Source: an uncultured Clostridia bacterium (GTDB lineage: Bacteria > Bacillota > Clostridia > Oscillospirales > CAG-272). From it: a DNA stretch of 18,070 nucleotides. Under the pieces are notes generated by a model that had not been told where the DNA came from, searched no databases, and saw only the letters and a program-made list of their open reading frames with translations. The stretch is taken from NCBI GenBank assembly GCA_904502015.1, contig CAJGEA010000022.1:1-18070 (forward strand), written 5' to 3'. A program made the position numbers and the translations under genes. Within the stretch, counting starts at the first letter, position 1, and the number at the start of each line of letters is the position of its first letter. Shown in pieces: positions 14,959-18,070 of this stretch.

Positions 14959-15015
14959 GAGGGAAACTTCTTGCAAGAAGTTTCCCTCACACTCCCTTCA
15001 AGAACCTTCAAAAAA
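14959..15015. repeat. Dispersed hairpin repeat, copy 1
   Basis: A perfect 30-base palindrome (14959-14988, half site GAGGGAAACTTCTTG) is followed by CTCCCTTCAAGAACCTTCAA. The same order of palindrome and tail recurs at 16222-16280, on the other side of the reductase gene. Confidence 0.85.
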
Positions 15016-15066
15016 ATATTTTCAAAATATATTGTGAAATATATATTTTTTCAAGTTTTTTGAAGT

Positions 15067-15142
15067 CCAGAACCCTTCGCGATATTTGCTGAAGGCAAAT
15101 TCGCACCGAACGAAGTGAGGAGGTTTTCAAAAAGGGTTCTGG
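15067..15142. repeat. Inverted repeat CCAGAACCCTT / AAGGGTTCTGG
   Basis: Perfect 11-base arms at 15067-15077 and 15132-15142 enclose 54 bases that include further partial self-complementarity (TTTGCTGAAGGCAAA). No gene lies within. It forms part of a 419-base gene-free stretch (14855-15273) that is made almost wholly of such repeats. Confidence 0.75.
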
Positions 15143-15148
15143 TGGGGT

Positions 15149-15167
15149 GCAGGGGTGAAACCCCTGC
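15149..15167. repeat. Small GC-rich hairpin
   Basis: GCAGGGGT-GAA-ACCCCTGC is a perfect 8-base stem with a 3-base loop, without a T tract on either side. It directly follows the larger inverted repeat and seems part of the same composite element. Confidence 0.7.
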
Positions 15168-15172
15168 TCGAT

Positions 15173-15272
15173 AAATCCAAATTTGAAGAGCCATTCCGTC
15201 GGGTGAGATGGTTGGCGCGTGACAACCTACCCCGAGCCAGAGCTGTGCCGCAGGCACAAATCCAAATTTGAA
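15173..15272. repeat. Two direct copies of a 15-base AT-rich motif
   Basis: AAATCCAAATTTGAA occurs at 15173-15187 and again at 15258-15272, 85 bases apart. The second copy ends just before the stop of the reductase gene at 15274. The bases between hold no gene. The pair may be termini of a small element. Confidence 0.7.
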
Positions 15273-15273
15273 A

Positions 15274-16191
15274 TTATAGCCCGTCGATGTAGCGGCAGGC
15301 GGCGACGGCGGCGACGGCACCGTCGGCGGTGGCGGTGGTGACTTGGCGCACGCCCTTGCGGCGGCAATCGCCCGCCACGAAGACACCGGGGGTTCGGGTG
15401 GTGCAGTCCTCGCCTGCATCGGCGTAGCCTGCGTTATCCAGCGCGATGTGATCGGCAAAGGGGGTGTTCTCGGGCACGAGTCCGATGGCGACGAACATAC
15501 CGTCCACCGTGAGGGTGCGGCGGGTCTTGTCGGCCACCGACTCAATAACCACGGCGTGCAGAGCATCCCCGTCGGGAATCTCGGCGACCACGTGACCCGT
15601 GATGATCTCTACGTTGTCGCGGGCGGCAAGGATGTCCTGGAGCTGCTTTTCACCCGTCAGGAAATCGAGGTTCTGCACTACGTAGACCTTCGCGGAGGTC
15701 TCGGAGAGCAGGATGGCCTCCTGCAGGGCGGAGTTGCCGCCGCCGATGAGAGCGACCGTCTTGTCCTTGTAGAACGCGCCGTCGCACACGGCGCAGAAGG
15801 AGATGCCCTCACCGATGAATTTCTCCTCGTTGGGGAGGCCGAGGTGGCGGTGGCGCGCGCCCGTGGCGATGATGACCGCGCGGCACTCGTAGCGGTTTCC
15901 GTCCTCGGTGATGACCACCTTGGTGACACCGTCCTTGGCGATCTCGATGCCCGTCGCCGCCTCGACCTCAACCTCGGCGCCCTGCGCGAGTGCCTGCTCA
16001 ACCATGTGGTCAGCCAGCTCACTGCCGCTGATGCTCTCAAAGCCGGGGTAATTTTCTACCTTGGGGGAATAGGTGATCTGTCCGCCGAACGCGCCCTTAT
16101 CGAGGAGCAGAACGCTCTTGTTCGCGCGTCTGGCGTAGACGGCGGCGGTCAGTCCCGCGGGACCCGCGCCGATGATGACGATGTCGTACAT
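15274..16191 (-). CDS. trxB: Thioredoxin-reductase-like flavoprotein (possibly not NADPH-dependent)
   Basis: This 305-residue flavoprotein has the low-molecular-weight thioredoxin reductase layout. The FAD site is MYDIVIIGAGPAGLTAAVYA (GAGPAG 8-13). The redox pair is SFCAVCDGAF (C133, C136). A second nucleotide fold is VALIGGGNSALQEA (GGGNSA 150-155). The C-terminal FAD block is GVFVAGDCRRKGVRQVTTAT with DGAVAA. The HRRxxxR motif that contacts the NADPH phosphate is absent: the corresponding stretch reads VYVVQNLDFLTGEKQL (169-184). This points to another donor, such as reduced ferredoxin or NADH, as described for clostridial ferredoxin-dependent flavin thioredoxin reductases. The start MYDI is chosen for its family N-terminus and AAAGGA at 16206-16201. 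An in-frame extension runs through a hairpin repeat. The neighbouring ribonucleotide reductase, with a fused redoxin domain, is a plausible client. Confidence 0.93.
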   Translation of the reverse strand: MYDIVIIGAGPAGLTAAVYARRANKSVLLLDKGAFGGQITYSPKVENYPGFESISGSELADHMVEQALAQGAEVEVEAATGIEIAKDGVTKVVITEDGNRYECRAVIIATGARHRHLGLPNEEKFIGEGISFCAVCDGAFYKDKTVALIGGGNSALQEAILLSETSAKVYVVQNLDFLTGEKQLQDILAARDNVEIITGHVVAEIPDGDALHAVVIESVADKTRRTLTVDGMFVAIGLVPENTPFADHIALDNAGYADAGEDCTTRTPGVFVAGDCRRKGVRQVTTATADGAVAAVAACRYIDGL

Positions 16192-16221
16192 AGTGATACA
16201 TCCTTTCTGCTTGGGGGAACG

Positions 16222-16280
16222 CCAGAGGGAAACTTCTTTCGAGAAGTTTCCCTCTGGACTCCTTTCAGGAACTTCAAAAA
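16222..16280. repeat. Dispersed hairpin repeat, copy 2
   Basis: A perfect 16-base stem (16222-16237 with 16242-16257) encloses a TTCG loop and is followed by ACTCCTTTCAGGAACTTCAA. The palindrome core GAGGGAAACTTCTT and the tail match copy 1 at 14959-15015 almost base for base. It lies in the leader of the reductase gene, just upstream of its ribosome site. Confidence 0.85.
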
Positions 16281-16316
16281 GTGAATGGATAATTTGTTTA
16301 AGTTTTTTGCGGGGGC

Positions 16317-16348
16317 TTGGGGGAGCTTTTTGCAAAAAGCTCCCCCAA
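16317..16348. repeat. Perfect 32-base palindrome
   Basis: The half site TTGGGGGAGCTTTTTG is followed directly by its complement with no loop. It lies between the two hairpins at 16222-16257 and 16372-16395, in the 216-base spacer between the ribonucleotide reductase and the flavoprotein reductase. Confidence 0.85.
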
Positions 16349-16371
16349 CGTATCCCTGCCACAATGGCTAT

Positions 16372-16395
16372 GGGGAATCTCCGAGGAGATTCCCC
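16372..16395 (-). terminator. Hairpin after the ribonucleotide reductase gene, possible terminator
   Basis: GGGGAATCTCC-GA-GGAGATTCCCC is an 11-base perfect stem 13 bases beyond the stop of the minus-strand gene. No T tract follows on that strand, so full termination is uncertain. Confidence 0.5.
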
Positions 16396-16407
16396 TTTGC
16401 GGTAGTA

Positions 16408-18070
16408 TTAGCAGACGGAGTTGATATATTCCTTGACGCCGGCGACCATGCCGTACTTTTGGATCTCGCCGCCTGCGACCGCCACGAGGGTGGGAGCCTG
16501 CTTGATGCCGAGGGACTCGGTCAGCTCCACGTTCTCATGCGCGTAGACCTTGGTGTAGGCCACGCCTGCCTTGGTGAGCAGGGACTCGGCGATCTTGCAG
16601 TTGGGGCAGGTGGCCGACGCGAAGAGGTACACACCGTCGGTCAGCGCGGGAGCGGCACATTCGCAAGCGGCCTCTGCATTGGCGGTCTTGGGGCCCGAGT
16701 GGGTCAGCACCGAGGTAGCCACATTGTAGGTCTTACGCTCCTTGTACTCCTGCGACTTACCGTCGTTCCAGTTCTTGACGGGGCGGTAGTAGCCCGTGAT
16801 ACGGCTGTAAACCTCGGCCTCAGCACCGCAGATGGGGCAGGTGAAGTGCTCACCGATGAGGTAGCCGTGATCCTTACATACCGAGTAGGTGGGGGACAGC
16901 GAGTAGTAGGGCAGACGGTAGTTCTCGGCGATCTTGCGCACGAGGGCTGCGGCGGCCTTCCAGTCAGGCAGCTTCTCGCCCATGAAGGCGTGGAATACCG
17001 TACCCGAGGTGTAGAGGGTCTGCAGCTCGTCCTGAATGTCCAGCGCGGTGAACACATCGTCGGTGAAGCCGACGGGGAGGTGAGAGGAGTTGGTGTAGTA
17101 GGGGGTGTCGGCATCCGACGCGCAGATGATGTCGGGGTAACGCTTGCGGTCGTGCTTGGCCAGACGGTAGGAGGTGGACTCGGCAGGGGTTGCCTCGAGG
17201 TTGTAGAGGTCGCCGTACATCTCCTGGTAGTCCGAGAGACGCTCTCTCATGTGATTCAGCACGTTCTTGGTGAACTCCTGCGTCTCGGCATGGGTCATAT
17301 CCTTGCCGATCCACTTGGCGTTCAGGCCTGCCTCGTTCATACCCACAAGACCGATGGTGGAGAAGTGGTTGGCGAAGGTACCGAGGTAACGCTTGGTGTA
17401 GGGGTACAGGCCCTCGTCAAGGAGCTTGGTGATGACGTCGCGCTTGATCTTGAGGGAGCGGGCGGCAATGTTCATCATGTGGTCGAGGCGCTCGTAGAAG
17501 TCGGCCTCGTCCTTGGCGAGGTAGGCGATGCGGGGCATATTGATGGTCACGACGCCGATGGAGCCCGTGGACTCACCGCTGCCGAAGAAGCCGCCCGACT
17601 TCTTGCGCAGCTCGCGCAGGTCAAGACGCAGACGGCAGCACATGGAGCGCACGTCGGAGGGCTCCATATCGCTGTTGACGTAGTTGGAGAAGTAGGGAGT
17701 ACCGTACTTGGAGGTCATCTCGAAGAGGAGCTTGTTGTTCTCGGTCTCGGACCAGTCGAAGTCACGGGTGATGGAGTAGGTGGGGATGGGGTACTGGAAG
17801 CCGCGGCCGTGGGCGTCGCCCTCGATCATCGTTTCGATGAAGGCGCGGTTGATCATATCAATTTCCTTCTGGCAGTCCTTGTACTTGAAGTCCATCTCCT
17901 TGCCGCCGACGATACAGTTGAGCTCGGCGAGGTCGTTCGGGACGACCCAGTCAAGGGTGATGTTCGAGAAGGGTGCCTGCGTGCCCCAACGGGAGGGGGT
18001 GTTGACGCCGTAGATGAAGGACTCGATGCACTTCTTGGTTGCGTCATAGGAGAGGTTGTCCACCTTGACG
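16408..18070 (-). CDS. nrdD: Anaerobic (class III) ribonucleoside-triphosphate reductase with fused C-terminal redoxin, 5' part cut by window edge
   Basis: The gene enters open from the right edge (reading VKVDNLSYD; the GTG at 18063 is internal). Residue numbers count from that codon. The enzyme reduces ribonucleotides to deoxyribonucleotides using a glycyl radical made by an activase not in this window. Visible marks are SMCCRLRLD (C142, C143), SIGVVTINMPR (168-178), the loop HFSTIGLVGMNEAGLN (233-248), PYYTNSSHLPVGF (321-333), a metal site C396, H399, C409, C412, and the radical site SRITGYYRPV (G424) followed by WNDGKSQEY. Normal enzymes end soon after this. Here a linker with CEC leads to a 77-residue glutaredoxin/NrdH-like domain (475-551) with CPNC (486-489) and a cis-Pro block QAPTLV. 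The fused domain probably reduces the active site. The Gly at 246 in the loop where a radical Cys is usually sought is odd. Confidence 0.93.
   Translation of the reverse strand, partial: VKVDNLSYDATKKCIESFIYGVNTPSRWGTQAPFSNITLDWVVPNDLAELNCIVGGKEMDFKYKDCQKEIDMINRAFIETMIEGDAHGRGFQYPIPTYSITRDFDWSETENNKLLFEMTSKYGTPYFSNYVNSDMEPSDVRSMCCRLRLDLRELRKKSGGFFGSGESTGSIGVVTINMPRIAYLAKDEADFYERLDHMMNIAARSLKIKRDVITKLLDEGLYPYTKRYLGTFANHFSTIGLVGMNEAGLNAKWIGKDMTHAETQEFTKNVLNHMRERLSDYQEMYGDLYNLEATPAESTSYRLAKHDRKRYPDIICASDADTPYYTNSSHLPVGFTDDVFTALDIQDELQTLYTSGTVFHAFMGEKLPDWKAAAALVRKIAENYRLPYYSLSPTYSVCKDHGYLIGEHFTCPICGAEAEVYSRITGYYRPVKNWNDGKSQEYKERKTYNVATSVLTHSGPKTANAEAACECAAPALTDGVYLFASATCPNCKIAESLLTKAGVAYTKVYAHENVELTESLGIKQAPTLVAVAGGEIQKYGMVAGVKEYINSVC

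Noticed and set aside
15343..16284. 313-codon plus-strand frame opposite the flavoprotein gene
   Set aside because: It is antisense to a complete thioredoxin-reductase-like protein and shows no motif or ribosome site.
16192..16362. 57-residue N-terminal extension of the flavoprotein reductase
   Set aside because: It translates the hairpin repeats of the spacer; the family normally begins a few residues before GAGPAG, as MYDIVIIGAG does.

Overview
This window looks like a chromosomal segment of an anaerobic, low-oxygen-adapted Clostridia-type bacterium, probably near the Oscillospiraceae/Ruminococcaceae. The grounds are a SpoVG homologue, an oxygen-sensitive (class III) ribonucleotide reductase, strong AGGAGG ribosome binding sites, a sigma-A consensus tRNA promoter, a Gram-positive-style lipoprotein, and GC-rich intergenic hairpin repeats of a kind I remember from this group. 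The lineage is an inference. The resident DNA is visibly GC-rich.

Left part (1-4390): an edge-truncated small gene on the minus strand, then a long imperfect palindrome (225-366), then one conspicuously AT-rich gene (543-4058). This gene has its own extended -10 promoter and its own terminator. It encodes a 1171-residue protein with an N-terminal Cap4/DUF4297-like nuclease domain and a long all-helical C-terminal region without a P-loop. It is the best candidate for a horizontally acquired, single-gene immune effector. The GC-rich resident sequence resumes at a tRNA-Pro(CGG) gene (4387-4462, minus strand, consensus promoter), which is a classical kind of insertion point. No integrase or flanking attachment repeat is visible.

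Middle part (4604-10065): a minus-strand pair for O-acetylation of an extracellular polymer (MBOAT acyltransferase plus DHHW/SGNH-like partner), an intergenic repeat block, murC for peptidoglycan synthesis, divergent spoVG with a strong terminator, and a YfcE-type phosphodiesterase.

Right part (10287-18070): three tightly packed small genes that I do not recognise (a helical protein, a Gly-rich protein, and a protein with a hydrophobic C-terminus). Next is a 973-residue lipoprotein with two Cys-rich 86-residue repeats, two beta-rich modules and a C-terminal endonuclease/exonuclease/phosphatase domain. After a 419-base stretch of inverted repeats come two minus-strand redox genes. The first is a thioredoxin-reductase-like flavoprotein that lacks the HRRxxxR NADPH motif. 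The second is an edge-truncated class III ribonucleotide reductase whose C-terminus is fused to a CPNC redoxin domain. Together they suggest an electron route from a flavoprotein, possibly ferredoxin-dependent, to a reductase carrying its own redoxin. Near-identical hairpin repeats flank the reductase gene on both sides.

Most other long open frames are antisense shadows of these genes in GC-rich DNA and were discarded.
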